Origin: Desulfomonilia bacterium | GTDB taxonomy: Bacteria > Desulfobacterota > Desulfomonilia > UBA1062 | Reading direction: 5' to 3' | Assembly: GCA_036567785.1 (NCBI GenBank) | Contig: DATCTV010000002.1 | Coordinates: forward strand, 87,038 to 151,037 | DNA length: 64,000 nt | Notes under the pieces: model-generated | Databases searched by the model: none | What the model was told of the DNA's origin: nothing | The model's input: only the letters and a program-made list of their open reading frames with translations | Made by a program: the position numbers and the translations under genes | Shown here: in pieces, positions 33,569-43,800 of the stretch | Numbering within the stretch: the first letter of the stretch is position 1 | Layout of the letters: every line of letters begins with the position of its first letter

Positions 33569-35809
33569 TTACGGTACAACATACATAGACTTTGACATGC
33601 CTTCACTAATTTTCTGCTGGCCTAGTTCGCTATCTGCTTCATAAAGAACATCACGCAATTCTGGAGACTCAGAAGTTCCCGCTACGGCACTCCCTCCTAT
33701 TGCCAGTTCATCATCCGCCAGGTTGAATTCAGGAAAGGAGTTAGCCTTAGTCATAAGCATGTCGGTACATATATCCTTCCAGTATTCACCTTCAGGGTAA
33801 ATTCCATAACAGTTTACATCAGGGACCATTCGCCAGACATAAATAACAATATAAATGTAGCGATATTCCCATTCGCCACTTGGTTGCTGTATATCATACT
33901 TAAAATGGTATGCCCTGTTTTCACACTTGCGCATTGCTATCACATGCACGCTGGCAGTTGCGGTTCCCATCGACTCGCTAAGGGTACCCTGCACGAGCAC
34001 CGCCTCTACGCTTATGGTGTCAGTCCCTTCCTGTTTGTCCGCAAGATAGCTCACCTTGCTGTAAGTCGTCTCGAACGAGTTGTCGGATTGACCGGTATCC
34101 GGATTTACGAGCTTGCCGAATGAGCCCGATGTACTCCATCTATAGTGAACTACTGCGCCTGATGGCAGGCTTTCACTGAGGTCCGGAACATGGGCTTCCA
34201 GCCAGCAGTATTCCTCTTTCGCTACATCCTGCTCTTCAGGTGATAAAGTGACTCTGGGAATCGTTGCGTCCAGTTCCCATACATTACAGGGATATGCAAG
34301 ATAGACGTTCCCTGTGGACATAACCCCTGAAACCAGGGTTCCTATTGCGTCGACTACAGTTATTGCGGAACTCAGACGACTCGCCATTGTTGCTGCTGAC
34401 GGGAACATATCCTGACCAACAGCCTTTGTAATGACTTCAAGAAGGGCCTGCCTGAAAGAGTTGTTAGTTGCAATGGCACTCATGAGCGCCGTCATGGCAG
34501 CGCTCAGGTCATGGTTTTCTATTGCCGTGCCCACATCTGGCACGGTTGAGTTGATTATTGAAAGAATATCCTGAAGAACATTGTTAGCAGTAAGCAGTTT
34601 TGCAACCTTATACTGTGAGAGCGGTGATTGTGGAACCAGGCAGTTTGCTATAAATGGTATGGCAACATAGGTCAGCATGTATTCCAGAGAAAGCTCTTCG
34701 TATTTTTTGGTCTGGGCGGCAGTCATTGCATGGCCTTCACCGGTTCCCGGTCCTATGACTGTAAGCCTGAAATGAGTCCTGTCGGCGCCTGCGGCCATGG
34801 GAAGTGTGAAAGGTCCTGTTGTAACTTCAGCAAACGCCAGATTCTGGTTTGACAGCAAATCCCAGAGTGTAGCTATGGTGCCGTTGAACATCTTTACCGG
34901 AGCGATGTCGAATTCGAGAATCTTCCTGAAGTCTTCGATCTCCTGCTGGCCGTCTGCAAGCCTGTATCCTGTCTGTTCGAGATAGCCATAGGCGGGTCTT
35001 ATGAAGCGGTTGGACAACTCCATACAATTCAAGCCCGAGGCAATGTTTGCGGTTATACCGCTCTGTTCTTCAGGAGGATTCACAAGTACTGCATTCGTAA
35101 TGCCACTCGTGAATGAAAGGTTCTGCTCATGGACAGGCACATTATAATTTCCGCTCCCGGAGACTGTTACTTTGATCCCGCTCTTATTATCGATTTCAGG
35201 ACTATGACTGGACATCATTTTCTGTGCATTGAAAAGGCTGATAAGACTATTTAGCGCATCAGCCATATTGTCATTCCTGCCCATGGAAAAAGCGCCGGGA
35301 TTTGACTTTATCTCCGATGCAATAACTTTACCCAGTTCATCAATTTCCTCAGTGGCCTTTAAAGCATTTATGGCATCATTGCATGCATCGGGCGGCAGAC
35401 TGAAAAATCCCAGGGCATAGAACAATATCACTTCCGATGTTGTCCTTACACTCATGGGCCTTTCATCACCTGTCCAGCCAAAAAGAACAGGTTCACCTGA
35501 TATGGTCTCGGCAACCATCAGCAAAGGGCCTTCTTCAAATCCCAGGGCGTTGAAAGAACCGTCCTGCGAAACCTGGGATACACCTCTTGCTGTACGTATC
35601 CGAAGACTTTCGGGCGTTAACAGCAAGCCTTCGGGAAGTTCAATAGTACCCGGAATAGATACCGGAGTCATTTGAACAGGATGATCAGGCACATCTGCCG
35701 TATCTATGATGTCGTCTGAACCGCTTCCGCCGCCGCAATCAGCAGTAAGTGAAATAAGAAACAAAACAATGATTATCCGGATAATTGCCGTTAAATCGAC
35801 TTTTTTCAT
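33569..35809 (-). CDS. Large lipoprotein, function unknown
   Basis: 746 residues. A lipoprotein signal (LTADC) is followed by a Gly-rich GGGSGSDD linker. No known catalytic motif is seen. The front (about 45-120) looks like a small beta domain (IPGTIELPEGLLLTP), the middle is largely helical with low-charge stretches, and residues of about 560-650 resemble an Ig-like strand pattern (GAVVHYRWSTSGSFG). Several cysteines occur in the last third. The ATG at 35807-35809 has AGGGAAG upstream. It stands alone between convergent and divergent genes, so context gives no role. It is probably exposed on the outer membrane. Confidence 0.65.
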   Translation of the reverse strand: MKKVDLTAIIRIIIVLFLISLTADCGGGSGSDDIIDTADVPDHPVQMTPVSIPGTIELPEGLLLTPESLRIRTARGVSQVSQDGSFNALGFEEGPLLMVAETISGEPVLFGWTGDERPMSVRTTSEVILFYALGFFSLPPDACNDAINALKATEEIDELGKVIASEIKSNPGAFSMGRNDNMADALNSLISLFNAQKMMSSHSPEIDNKSGIKVTVSGSGNYNVPVHEQNLSFTSGITNAVLVNPPEEQSGITANIASGLNCMELSNRFIRPAYGYLEQTGYRLADGQQEIEDFRKILEFDIAPVKMFNGTIATLWDLLSNQNLAFAEVTTGPFTLPMAAGADRTHFRLTVIGPGTGEGHAMTAAQTKKYEELSLEYMLTYVAIPFIANCLVPQSPLSQYKVAKLLTANNVLQDILSIINSTVPDVGTAIENHDLSAAMTALMSAIATNNSFRQALLEVITKAVGQDMFPSAATMASRLSSAITVVDAIGTLVSGVMSTGNVYLAYPCNVWELDATIPRVTLSPEEQDVAKEEYCWLEAHVPDLSESLPSGAVVHYRWSTSGSFGKLVNPDTGQSDNSFETTYSKVSYLADKQEGTDTISVEAVLVQGTLSESMGTATASVHVIAMRKCENRAYHFKYDIQQPSGEWEYRYIYIVIYVWRMVPDVNCYGIYPEGEYWKDICTDMLMTKANSFPEFNLADDELAIGGSAVAGTSESPELRDVLYEADSELGQQKISEGMSKSMYVVP

Positions 35810-36016
35810 ACTTCCCTCCCCAATAAAAATACCCTGATTTCGTGTTTGAATGTTCTGCAGGCAACATCAGGTAACACTGTAAATTCTATTCCCAATATTC
35901 TGTTTGTCAAGCACAAGACCTGAAATACTTTTTGAATAAAAGGAATTATTGCCATTTTTAAGGACAAATGCTACCTCTTGCCTAAGGTACAGCCCCAACC
36001 AATAACGGAGTAAACA

Positions 36017-36802
36017 ATGGAATATGCAATTATCATTCTGATATTCGCGGCGGCAATTGCAGCTATATGGTTTATTTCTTACAAAGGCGGCTTCAGGCAT
36101 GGTTCAGGGAACATCGAAAGGCAGATGAAAGCCGCCGAGCACGGCGACGTCTTCGCCCAGTATGAACTGGCGAAAAAATATCATGAAGGCATCGGTGTGG
36201 ATAAAGATATCCGCAAGGCATTCAACTTGTATCTAAAGGCCGCTGAACACGGCCATGTAGAGGCGCAGTTCATAACCGCAACATTCTTTGATAAGGGCTG
36301 CGCCGGCATTGAGCCGAATAATGACGAAGCATATAAATGGTACCTGAAAGCGGCATCTCAGGGTCATGCCCGTGCTCAGTTCGAAGTCTCATCCGACAGA
36401 TGGGGCAGTACCATTTCAAAAATGCAAATAGACGGCGACAGCATATCCTTTTCATCATCCGGTTCAGAACATGTCCCGAGCAAAGCCCCCTACCCCAGGG
36501 AAAAACTTGAAAGGCTCATGAATCAGGCCGAAGACGGCGATGTCGACGCACAATATGACCTTGGAATAAGATATTACAGCGGCGACGGCGTTGAAAAGGA
36601 CCATGCAAAGGCAGTCAAATGGTTTACAATGGCCGCCGAACAGGATGATGCACAGGCGCAGTTCAATCTCGGCATAATGTACGGACGTGGCGAAGGAGCA
36701 GGCAAAGACATCAATACATCCATGCAGTGGCTGAGAAAGGCTGCTGAACAGGGACATGCCGAAGCCGTCAGTATGCTTTCAAAAATGAGCGGCAGAAAGT
36801 AA
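36017..36802 (+). CDS. Membrane-anchored Sel1-repeat protein
   Basis: 261 residues. One N-terminal helix (MEYAIIILIFAAAIAAIWF) anchors a domain of about five Sel1-type TPR-like repeats: AAEHGDVFAQYELAKKY, AAEHGHVEAQF, AASQGHARAQF, AEDGDVDAQYDLG and AAEQDDAQAQFNLG, ending AAEQGHAEAVSML. A polar linker with SFSSSGSEHVPSK splits them into two groups. Sel1 repeats mediate protein-protein contacts. CGGAG precedes the ATG. It is 25 bp ahead of the acyl-CoA dehydrogenase gene and could be co-transcribed with it, though no functional link is evident. Confidence 0.78.
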   Translation: MEYAIIILIFAAAIAAIWFISYKGGFRHGSGNIERQMKAAEHGDVFAQYELAKKYHEGIGVDKDIRKAFNLYLKAAEHGHVEAQFITATFFDKGCAGIEPNNDEAYKWYLKAASQGHARAQFEVSSDRWGSTISKMQIDGDSISFSSSGSEHVPSKAPYPREKLERLMNQAEDGDVDAQYDLGIRYYSGDGVEKDHAKAVKWFTMAAEQDDAQAQFNLGIMYGRGEGAGKDINTSMQWLRKAAEQGHAEAVSMLSKMSGRK

Positions 36803-36827
36803 ACCTTCCTTTTTTCCGGAGGCGGAT

Positions 36828-37976
36828 TTGGACTTTAATCCTGACATGAAACACAAGGTTGTAAGAAAGGCTGTCCGTGAGTTTGCCGAAACCGAACTTG
36901 GTCCTGTTGCACATGACATCGACCGTGAGGCGAGATTCCCCTGGGAAGTCATAGAAAAAATGAAACTGCTCAATTACTTCGGCCTTCAGGCGCCGAAGGA
37001 ATATGGCGGGGCCGATCTCGACGGAATAAGTTATTCAATTACGATCGAGGAACTTTCCAGGGTTAGCGCGGCCGTTGGCCTGTGCATAACCGTTCATAAC
37101 AGCGTAGGAATGTTCCCGATCGTCAAATTCGGTTCTCGTGCGCTAAAGGAAAAGTATCTCCCGAAACTAGCAAGCGGCGATATAATCGGAGCATTCTGCA
37201 TAACGGAGGCGAATGCAGGCTCCGATGCAGGCGCAGTCGAGACGACAGCTGTCAAAGACGGAAGCTCCTACATCATAAACGGTACAAAAATATTCGTCAC
37301 AAACGGCGCAGTCTGTGGTGCACCTCTCATATTTGCCGTTACCAATCCTGAAAACCCGAAAAAGGCGGCAAGTGTATTCGTCGTGGATAAAGAGACGCCG
37401 GGATTTTCGGTAGGAGAATGCGAGGATATGTGCGGCATGCGTGCAAACCCGGTTTCTTCGCTATTTCTTGAGGATTGCAGGGTTCCTGCGGAAAACATGC
37501 TGGGGACTCCGGGCGACGGTCTCAAGATAGGCCTTACCGCACTCGATACCGGCCGTATAGGGATTGCCGCACAGGCCCTCGGAATCGCACAGGCCGCATT
37601 CGAGGCATCAGTCAGATACTCGAAGGAGCGCCAGCAGTTCAGGAAACCCATCTCATCCTTCCAGACGATCCAGAACATGATAGCGGACATGGCGCTTGAA
37701 GTCGATGCCGCAAGGCTCCTTCTATACCGGGCAAGCGCGATGAAGGATTCGGGGGTGCAATTTTCGGCTGAGGCAGCAATGGCGAAGCTCTCATGCAGCG
37801 AGACGGCGTCAAGGGTTACATCGAGGGCGGTCCAGATTCACGGCGGTTACGGTTACAGCAAGGAATATGATGTGGAGAGGTATTTCCGCGACGCAAGAGT
37901 CACCGAGATATATGAAGGCACCAGCGAGATACAGCGGATGGTAATATCCCGGGCCGTGCTTTCAAGGCCCGTATAG
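36828..37976 (+). CDS. Acyl-CoA dehydrogenase
   Basis: 382 residues. It oxidises an acyl-CoA to its trans-2-enoyl-CoA with FAD, passing electrons to ETF. Seen: ITEANAGSDAGA (FAD loop), TGRIGIAAQALGIAQAAF, RQQFRKPISSFQTIQ, IHGGYGY and the catalytic Glu in EIYEGTSEIQR. The start is a TTG at 36828, 5-6 bp after GGAGG; it gives MDFNPDM, the usual family beginning, whereas the next ATG would cut it short. EtfB and EtfA follow directly, giving a complete dehydrogenase-to-ETF unit. Chain-length preference is not readable. Confidence 0.9.
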   Translation: MDFNPDMKHKVVRKAVREFAETELGPVAHDIDREARFPWEVIEKMKLLNYFGLQAPKEYGGADLDGISYSITIEELSRVSAAVGLCITVHNSVGMFPIVKFGSRALKEKYLPKLASGDIIGAFCITEANAGSDAGAVETTAVKDGSSYIINGTKIFVTNGAVCGAPLIFAVTNPENPKKAASVFVVDKETPGFSVGECEDMCGMRANPVSSLFLEDCRVPAENMLGTPGDGLKIGLTALDTGRIGIAAQALGIAQAAFEASVRYSKERQQFRKPISSFQTIQNMIADMALEVDAARLLLYRASAMKDSGVQFSAEAAMAKLSCSETASRVTSRAVQIHGGYGYSKEYDVERYFRDARVTEIYEGTSEIQRMVISRAVLSRPV

Positions 37977-38025
37977 AAAAAGAAGCACAAAAAAACAGGC
38001 TTCTCATTAAATTCAGGAGCAGGCA

Positions 38026-38844
38026 GTGAAATTAGTAGTATGCATTAAGCAGGTCCCGATGGTGACCGAACTCCCCTGGAATGCTGAAACCGGGAATCTG
38101 AGACGCGACCTCTCCGAAGGGGTGATGAACCAGGCCTGCAAACACGCCCTCGAGGCTGCGCTCAAGCTGAAGGAATCCTATGGCGGACACATAACGGCAA
38201 TCACAATGGGTCCACCTCAGGCGAAAGAGGTGCTTTTCGAGGCGTCTGCCATGGGGGCGGATGTAGGTGTGCTTATAAGTGACAGAGCGATTGCCGGGTG
38301 CGACACGCTGGCCACATCCTATACACTGGCCTGCGCAATAAAGAAGGCATGCCCCGATTTCGACCTCATCCTGTGCGGATGCTATACGAGCGACAGCGAG
38401 ACCGGTCAGGTAGGCCCGCAACTGGCCGAAGACCTTAACCTGCCCGAAGTGGCATGGGTCGAATACATGGAAAAGAACGGCGAGACACTTTCTGTGACAA
38501 GGCAGGCTGACGGATTTCTTGAAACGCTAGAATTCGACCTGCCCGGGCTGGTTACCATTTCGACAAAACGTTATCTTCCCAGATACATTTCATTTTCCGA
38601 CATAAACACTTCCTTTGACGATGCAGATATAATCACGCTTGATGCAAGAGCCATCGATGCCGACCCTGTTAAAATCGGACCGGCGGGCTCACCTACGAAG
38701 ATTATCGGTATCAGTTCGACGAAGTCGGGCAAAAAAAATGTCGTCCTTAAAGGTCCTGCAAAGAAAGTCGCACATGAACTTTTTGAAAGATTCGGCGAGC
38801 GTATAGCAGGGGCCATCGGCAAAGATATGGCTAAGGGGTCATAA
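38026..38844 (+). CDS. etfB: Electron transfer flavoprotein, beta subunit
   Basis: 272 residues. It forms the ETF heterodimer with EtfA and takes electrons from acyl-CoA dehydrogenase. Seen: KLVVCIKQVPM at the start, NQACKHALEAALKLKE, the AITMGPPQA strand, and the CGCYTSDSETGQVGPQLAE nucleotide-binding loop that is diagnostic of the family. The start is GTG at 38026, 6 bp after AGGAG. It follows the dehydrogenase after 49 bp and ends 3 bp before etfA. Confidence 0.93.
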   Translation: MKLVVCIKQVPMVTELPWNAETGNLRRDLSEGVMNQACKHALEAALKLKESYGGHITAITMGPPQAKEVLFEASAMGADVGVLISDRAIAGCDTLATSYTLACAIKKACPDFDLILCGCYTSDSETGQVGPQLAEDLNLPEVAWVEYMEKNGETLSVTRQADGFLETLEFDLPGLVTISTKRYLPRYISFSDINTSFDDADIITLDARAIDADPVKIGPAGSPTKIIGISSTKSGKKNVVLKGPAKKVAHELFERFGERIAGAIGKDMAKGS

Positions 38845-38847
38845 AAT

Positions 38848-39849
38848 ATGACAGCACCTGAACGGATAATACTCATATACGGAGATTACAGAAACTATTT
38901 CAAAAGCAGGGTAACCCTTCAACTCATATCAAAGGCGAAGGAACTTGCCGGAAAGATCGGAGCCTGCGTAGCAACCTGCGCATTCGGAAACGGCGTGGAC
39001 GAGTGGGCCGGAGAATATCTGGCGCATGGCTCGGACAGGGTTTATGTCTATGACGATCCAGCTTTGAGCAATTACAGCATCGAGCTTTATTCCGAGCTCC
39101 TTTCGAGGCTCTGCCGTGAGCTTTCCCCGGAGATACTTCTTATCGGTGCAACTTCATTCGGCAGGGAAATGGCACCGATGGTTGCGAAAAAGCTCCAGAC
39201 CGGCCTTACCGCCGATTGTGTAGGTCTCGAAATAAACGAAAACGGGCTTCTTGTTCAGACAGCGCCCTCATTCGGGGGAAACCTGCTTGCCGACATAATC
39301 ACGCCAGATGCAAGACCGCAGATGGCTACAGTCAGGCCGGGAGTCTTCAAGGAAATCCCTCACAACAATAATCCGGACGGCAGGATAATAAAGATGATGC
39401 TTCCCGGAAATCTCCCAAGGCCGAGGGTGAGGCTTGTATCATCCGAGAAACTCAGAACCTCTGAACACAGACTGGAAGATGCAAGGATAGTCGTATGCGG
39501 CGGCAGGGGAATGGGCGGCGCCAAGCGATTCAAGAACCTCTTTGAGCTTGCAAGGCTGATGGACGGACAGGTCGGCGCGACAAGGCCCGCCGTGCACAGT
39601 CAGTGCGCACCGCCGGAAGCCCTTGTCGGTCAGGCCGGAAGGCATATTAAACCGGAACTGCTTTTTTCTTTCGGCATAAGCGGGGCGATCCAGCATACGG
39701 CTGCCATCACCGGAGCGGATTTCATAATAGCGGTGAACAAGAACCCGGCGGCTCCCATGATGGAGCTTGCCGATGTGGCGATAGTGACCGATGCGAATCA
39801 GGCTGCGCTTGCAATAATCAAGGAACTGAGAAAACGGGCGATGGATTGA
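38848..39849 (+). CDS. etfA: Electron transfer flavoprotein, alpha subunit
   Basis: 333 residues. It carries the FAD of the ETF dimer. The C-terminal FAD domain shows GGRGMGG, GATRPAVHSQ, VGQAGRHIKPELLFSFGIS and SGAIQHTAAI. No N-terminal ferredoxin domain is present, so it is the simple type. The GQAGRHIKP loop replaces the commoner GQTGKxVxP. Ends just before a convergent gene. Electrons would go on to a membrane ETF:quinone oxidoreductase or a bifurcating partner, neither of which is in the window. Confidence 0.92.
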   Translation: MTAPERIILIYGDYRNYFKSRVTLQLISKAKELAGKIGACVATCAFGNGVDEWAGEYLAHGSDRVYVYDDPALSNYSIELYSELLSRLCRELSPEILLIGATSFGREMAPMVAKKLQTGLTADCVGLEINENGLLVQTAPSFGGNLLADIITPDARPQMATVRPGVFKEIPHNNNPDGRIIKMMLPGNLPRPRVRLVSSEKLRTSEHRLEDARIVVCGGRGMGGAKRFKNLFELARLMDGQVGATRPAVHSQCAPPEALVGQAGRHIKPELLFSFGISGAIQHTAAITGADFIIAVNKNPAAPMMELADVAIVTDANQAALAIIKELRKRAMD

Positions 39850-39873
39850 TTATCGCCCGCCTCCACAATGGTT

Positions 39874-41553
39874 TTATTGCTGTACGCCTGAGAGATCAAA
39901 TTTCAGCAGGCACATATCGTAAGCTCCGAAATTCGTAATACCGTCAAGACTAGCGTTCGTGAATCCTGCGATGTACAGATAATCATTATTTGCATCGAAA
40001 GCAATTGCCTTGCCTTTCTCATCTCCTGCCGTGCCTGCAAGGGTAACAGAGAATAATGTACCGCTGAGACCGAATCTTGCTAATAATATATCTTCCTCTC
40101 CCTTATTTACGAAGAAAGGCGGCAAAGTTCCCCATGTAAAACCAGTGACATAAACGTTCCCCGGATCGCTGTCCATAGTGATGCCGTAGGCAATATCATC
40201 CAGAGCAGTCCCAATCTGTTTATTCCAGCGGCCGTTGGAATCAGTAAAGTTTGAAAGATTCAAGTATGCTACAACGATGTCATATCCCCCCTGGTTTGAT
40301 GCACCGAATTCACCGTTGGTTATCCCGGTCACAGCAACATAACTGTCCTGATAAATTGCTATTGACAATCCCGCAGTGGTTTTCGTGGCTTTATTGACAT
40401 CGTCTGACCCCCTGAAAACCAGACTTCCGTTATTTCCGGCACTGTCATAACGGGCTACAAAGAGATCACTCACTCCGCCAGAAAATCCCCATCCCGGCTC
40501 ATTTGAAAATGATACGAATGGTCCACCGGCCTGCCCTGTTATGGCCACTTTGTTTCCGGAAGCACTCACGGCCACTGCGGTTGCGACGTCGTCTCCTGTT
40601 GACCCGATCTGTCTGGCCCACTGTGGAACAAGTGAAGAATTGCATTTTATGAGGATTACGTCCTTTCCACCTTTATGAGAGCCTGCACCCCCTATTTCAC
40701 CTTCCGTATATCCCGTTACGTAAACATTTCCGCTTGTATCAACAGCAACGGAATTGCCCGCATCATCACTTGCAGTGCCCATTATTTTGGAAAGTTTTCC
40801 TGATCCGTTTGACTTGTCATACCTTACAAGGAAGATATCTTTGCCGCCTATCGCGCCGGCCCCGTCTATCCCGCCTGTGGTATAGCCGGTTACATATACA
40901 TAGCTGCCGTCGACTGCTACGTTGAGACCATTGCCTAGCGCATCGAGTAAAGCATCCGGGTTCGGCCCGGACACTCCTGTGGTGCCAAGCAGTTTTGTCC
41001 ACTGCTTGATGCCTTTTGAATCGTACTTTGTAAGAAAGACTTCAGCATGGCCGATATTGGTATTACCGTCAAGGTTGCCGCCGGTCCAGCCGGTCACAAA
41101 GATATTCCCGCTGCCGTCAACAGCAACACCCCGGCCATAATCATTTGAAGTCGTACCAGAAAGAATCGTCGCTGTTCCTAGCGTCGTTGCGCCTGCCTGA
41201 TTGCTCGGGTCTGACTCATTGCCGTTGGAATTATATGCTCTCACTGTGTATGTGTAAGGCGTCCTGGGTGTGAGGTTGTAATCCGAATAACTGGTCGTGT
41301 TAAAAACATTGGCAATTGCGAGTTTATTATCATTACGGTAGACATTATACCCAACGGCATTGGCGGATGCATGCCATGACAGATCAATCCGCGAAGCTGA
41401 TACGGCAGTTGCCGTAAGACCTGTCGGGGCCGGAGGAGGCGTTGCACCTTCCTCATCCACATCGACGCCACCGCCACCGCCGCCTCCTCCGCAGTTGAAA
41501 ATGAATGCAGAGACGATCAATATTAGAAACAATCTTCCTGTTTTTGATTTCAT
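39874..41553 (-). CDS. FN3-SBBP beta-propeller surface lipoprotein
   Basis: 559 residues from the ATG at 41551-41553, placed 6 bp after AAGGAGG; the reading frame continues 13 codons upstream without a ribosome site. The signal peptide ends in FIFNC followed by a run of eight glycines and an acidic patch. Residues of about 38-130 form a fibronectin type III domain. The rest holds about seven SBBP-type beta-propeller repeats: GRGVAVDGSGNIFVTGWT, NSVAVDTSGNVYVTGYT and further copies. These repeats are common in outer-membrane proteins of delta-proteobacteria and planctomycetes, with structural or binding roles. Divergent from the barrel gene at 41790. Confidence 0.78.
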   Translation of the reverse strand: MKSKTGRLFLILIVSAFIFNCGGGGGGGGVDVDEEGATPPPAPTGLTATAVSASRIDLSWHASANAVGYNVYRNDNKLAIANVFNTTSYSDYNLTPRTPYTYTVRAYNSNGNESDPSNQAGATTLGTATILSGTTSNDYGRGVAVDGSGNIFVTGWTGGNLDGNTNIGHAEVFLTKYDSKGIKQWTKLLGTTGVSGPNPDALLDALGNGLNVAVDGSYVYVTGYTTGGIDGAGAIGGKDIFLVRYDKSNGSGKLSKIMGTASDDAGNSVAVDTSGNVYVTGYTEGEIGGAGSHKGGKDVILIKCNSSLVPQWARQIGSTGDDVATAVAVSASGNKVAITGQAGGPFVSFSNEPGWGFSGGVSDLFVARYDSAGNNGSLVFRGSDDVNKATKTTAGLSIAIYQDSYVAVTGITNGEFGASNQGGYDIVVAYLNLSNFTDSNGRWNKQIGTALDDIAYGITMDSDPGNVYVTGFTWGTLPPFFVNKGEEDILLARFGLSGTLFSVTLAGTAGDEKGKAIAFDANNDYLYIAGFTNASLDGITNFGAYDMCLLKFDLSGVQQ

Positions 41554-41789
41554 ATTGTACCTCCTTGGATATTTCTTATGGTAAGCAATCACTCAATTAA
41601 ACATTTCAACAACTCATAGAATACACAAAGATATAAAATATGCCAGCGTATATGTTAGTCAAGTAAATAACAGTATTACATGTGATTTTGATATAAAAGA
41701 GAAGATTTCAGAAAAGAAATATTTATAATTTGTACCTGAAATTCCGAACATACTCTTATTACTCTTATTGAAACCGGAGGCAGGCATAA

Positions 41790-42455
41790 ATGAAAAAATT
41801 CTTACCGGCGCTTATCGTTTTGATGACTGTTCTTTTTTCACTACCTGCATATGCAGGAATCACTGGTAATGTTAACATTCTTCCCGGCTTCAAGATACTC
41901 GAAGGCGGATCAGATGCCTGGGATGACGTGCATGTTCAATCCGAAATGATTGCTCCTCCCGGTGTAGAAACAAATTTCAGAGGCGAAAGCTGGCCGATCA
42001 GCATAAACCTCGCCTACCATGATTCATCCATGCTGACGTGGCTCAATCTGATAACAGTCCCCCTCGGAGCCGTGACAATGGAATACGGCGAGACGCAGGA
42101 ATTCGATTTCGGTGTGAGGAAAATCTGGGAAACCGCACCTCATGTAAGACCCTATATCGGTGCAGGCGCTTCATACATAAGAGGCTACCTGCAGAAATCA
42201 TTCACGTTCGCATATTACCCGGATATCAACTATAACCTCGCTGACAGGAGCGACGGATGGGGCGGATATGTCGAAGCAGGTATATACTGGGAAATCGCAA
42301 ACCACCTTAACCTCGGACTGGGCGCCAGCTGGTCCAAGGCAGATCTCAAGTTTGCAGGTGATGTCATTGACGGTGACCCAAAAAGCACAAGGGGAGATGT
42401 AACTGTCGACGGCGGCGGATTTAAATTTAATTTCATTCTTGGTTTCCATTATTAG
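41790..42455 (+). CDS. Outer-membrane beta-barrel protein
   Basis: 221 residues. A Sec signal peptide (cleavage near AYA-G) is followed by alternating beta-strand sequence and a C-terminal LGFHY that ends in the aromatic residue used for outer-membrane insertion. The pattern (FGVRKIWE, RPYIGAGASYIRGYL, WGGYVEAGIYWEI) suits an 8-stranded OmpW/OmpA-like barrel. No loop motif gives a function. GGAGG lies about 9 bp before the ATG. The next gene, 48 bp on, is also an outer-membrane barrel. Confidence 0.7.
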   Translation: MKKFLPALIVLMTVLFSLPAYAGITGNVNILPGFKILEGGSDAWDDVHVQSEMIAPPGVETNFRGESWPISINLAYHDSSMLTWLNLITVPLGAVTMEYGETQEFDFGVRKIWETAPHVRPYIGAGASYIRGYLQKSFTFAYYPDINYNLADRSDGWGGYVEAGIYWEIANHLNLGLGASWSKADLKFAGDVIDGDPKSTRGDVTVDGGGFKFNFILGFHY

Positions 42456-42503
42456 CGTTATCATTTCAACGGGATCAATGGCCCAAAGGGGGATATAAAT
42501 ATC

Positions 42504-43796
42504 ATGAAAAGGCTTATGTTCCTGGCAATAGTGACAGTATCAATAGCACTTCCTCTCACTCACGCATCGGGTATCGAGTTCGAGCCCATCGGTTCGGAGT
42601 CCATCTCAATGGGAGGAGCGGGCGTAGCTTCCGCAAAAAGCGCCTATGCGCCCTATTACAACCCTGCCCTTCTCGCAGAATACAGAAAGAATTTTGACAT
42701 CACAGTTGCCGCCAGTGCATCCGCAAGGGATGTCGATCTGGGAAAATATATATCAGAACTCAGCGATTTCGACATCTACGGCTCGATTGAGAATATCTCA
42801 CAGGACCCTGCAAAGTACGTGAACAACATAGAGAGTTCCATAAACATTCTGTCATCAATCCCACTGGAGAACGGCCTGCAGATTATGCCCGGCGTCAATA
42901 TCGGTTGTCAGATCAAGCAGTTCGGCATAGGTCTTTATACTGTATCTGAAGCCACAGCAACGGCGGTGATAGACCGGCAGCATATGGACATTGTCATCGA
43001 CGCGGGTTCCGGCGTATATCTGAGATACAACCCGTCGGATCCGACTAATCCCGTAGTCACGACTCAGGCTGACTATGATTCTACCTCGATAGAGTACGCC
43101 CTTAATAACGGCCTGACATACATGGACCTGACCGGTCTGGCATACGTCGAAATACCCGTATCAGGAGGCTATCAGTTCAACACTGGAATCGGCACGATTG
43201 ATGTCGGCGGAAGCATCAAGGTCATGCCCGGATATACGCTCCAGAAATCCATAAACATCGATACCGCCACCAAGGATATCGTAAAAGACATGAGAAAGGA
43301 CACAAAAAGCTCGGTAAGCTGGGGAATCGACCTCGGGCTCCTCTACAAGCCGCCCAGACTTGAGAAACTCTCAATAGGTGTTGTCGGAAAAAACCTCAAC
43401 ACGCCCCAGTTCAAGACATCTTCCAACGACCAACTCAAAGTAAAGCCAATGGCGAGGGCGGGTATCGCGTATGACGGCCTCATCCTTGACATGCTGTCCG
43501 TTGCGATCGATTGCGATCTTACAAGGAACGAAACCTACATCCCGGGTTATTATTCACAGTATGTCGGCGGGGGAGTAAGTTTAACCCCCATAAGATGGTT
43601 TTCTGTACGCGCCGGGCTCATGCAGAACATACAGGAAACAAGTGAAGGGCTTATCTTTACAGGCGGGCTTGGAATAGGTCCTGAATTCTGCCAGGTCGAC
43701 CTATCGGCTTTCGGTTCGACAAAAAGAGGATCATATAACGGGAATTCGATTCCTCAGTATGCAAAGGTACAGCTTGGAATTAGTTCCAGATGGTAA
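42504..43796 (+). CDS. TraF-like / FadL-like outer-membrane protein
   Basis: 430 residues. Signal peptide (cleavage near THASG), then SESISMGGAGVASAKSAYAPYYNPALLAEYRK, a beginning typical of the FadL/TraF_2 outer-membrane group. The remainder is beta-rich and ends in GISSRW with a terminal aromatic. Pfam-style TraF_2 proteins are annotated as conjugal transfer proteins, but no conjugation gene is nearby; the FadL relation would suggest hydrophobic-solute uptake, in line with the acyl-CoA dehydrogenase/ETF operon 4.5 kb upstream (inference). The GGGGGA stretch lies about 10 bp before the ATG. Confidence 0.65.
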   Translation: MKRLMFLAIVTVSIALPLTHASGIEFEPIGSESISMGGAGVASAKSAYAPYYNPALLAEYRKNFDITVAASASARDVDLGKYISELSDFDIYGSIENISQDPAKYVNNIESSINILSSIPLENGLQIMPGVNIGCQIKQFGIGLYTVSEATATAVIDRQHMDIVIDAGSGVYLRYNPSDPTNPVVTTQADYDSTSIEYALNNGLTYMDLTGLAYVEIPVSGGYQFNTGIGTIDVGGSIKVMPGYTLQKSINIDTATKDIVKDMRKDTKSSVSWGIDLGLLYKPPRLEKLSIGVVGKNLNTPQFKTSSNDQLKVKPMARAGIAYDGLILDMLSVAIDCDLTRNETYIPGYYSQYVGGGVSLTPIRWFSVRAGLMQNIQETSEGLIFTGGLGIGPEFCQVDLSAFGSTKRGSYNGNSIPQYAKVQLGISSRW

Positions 43797-43800
43797 ATCA

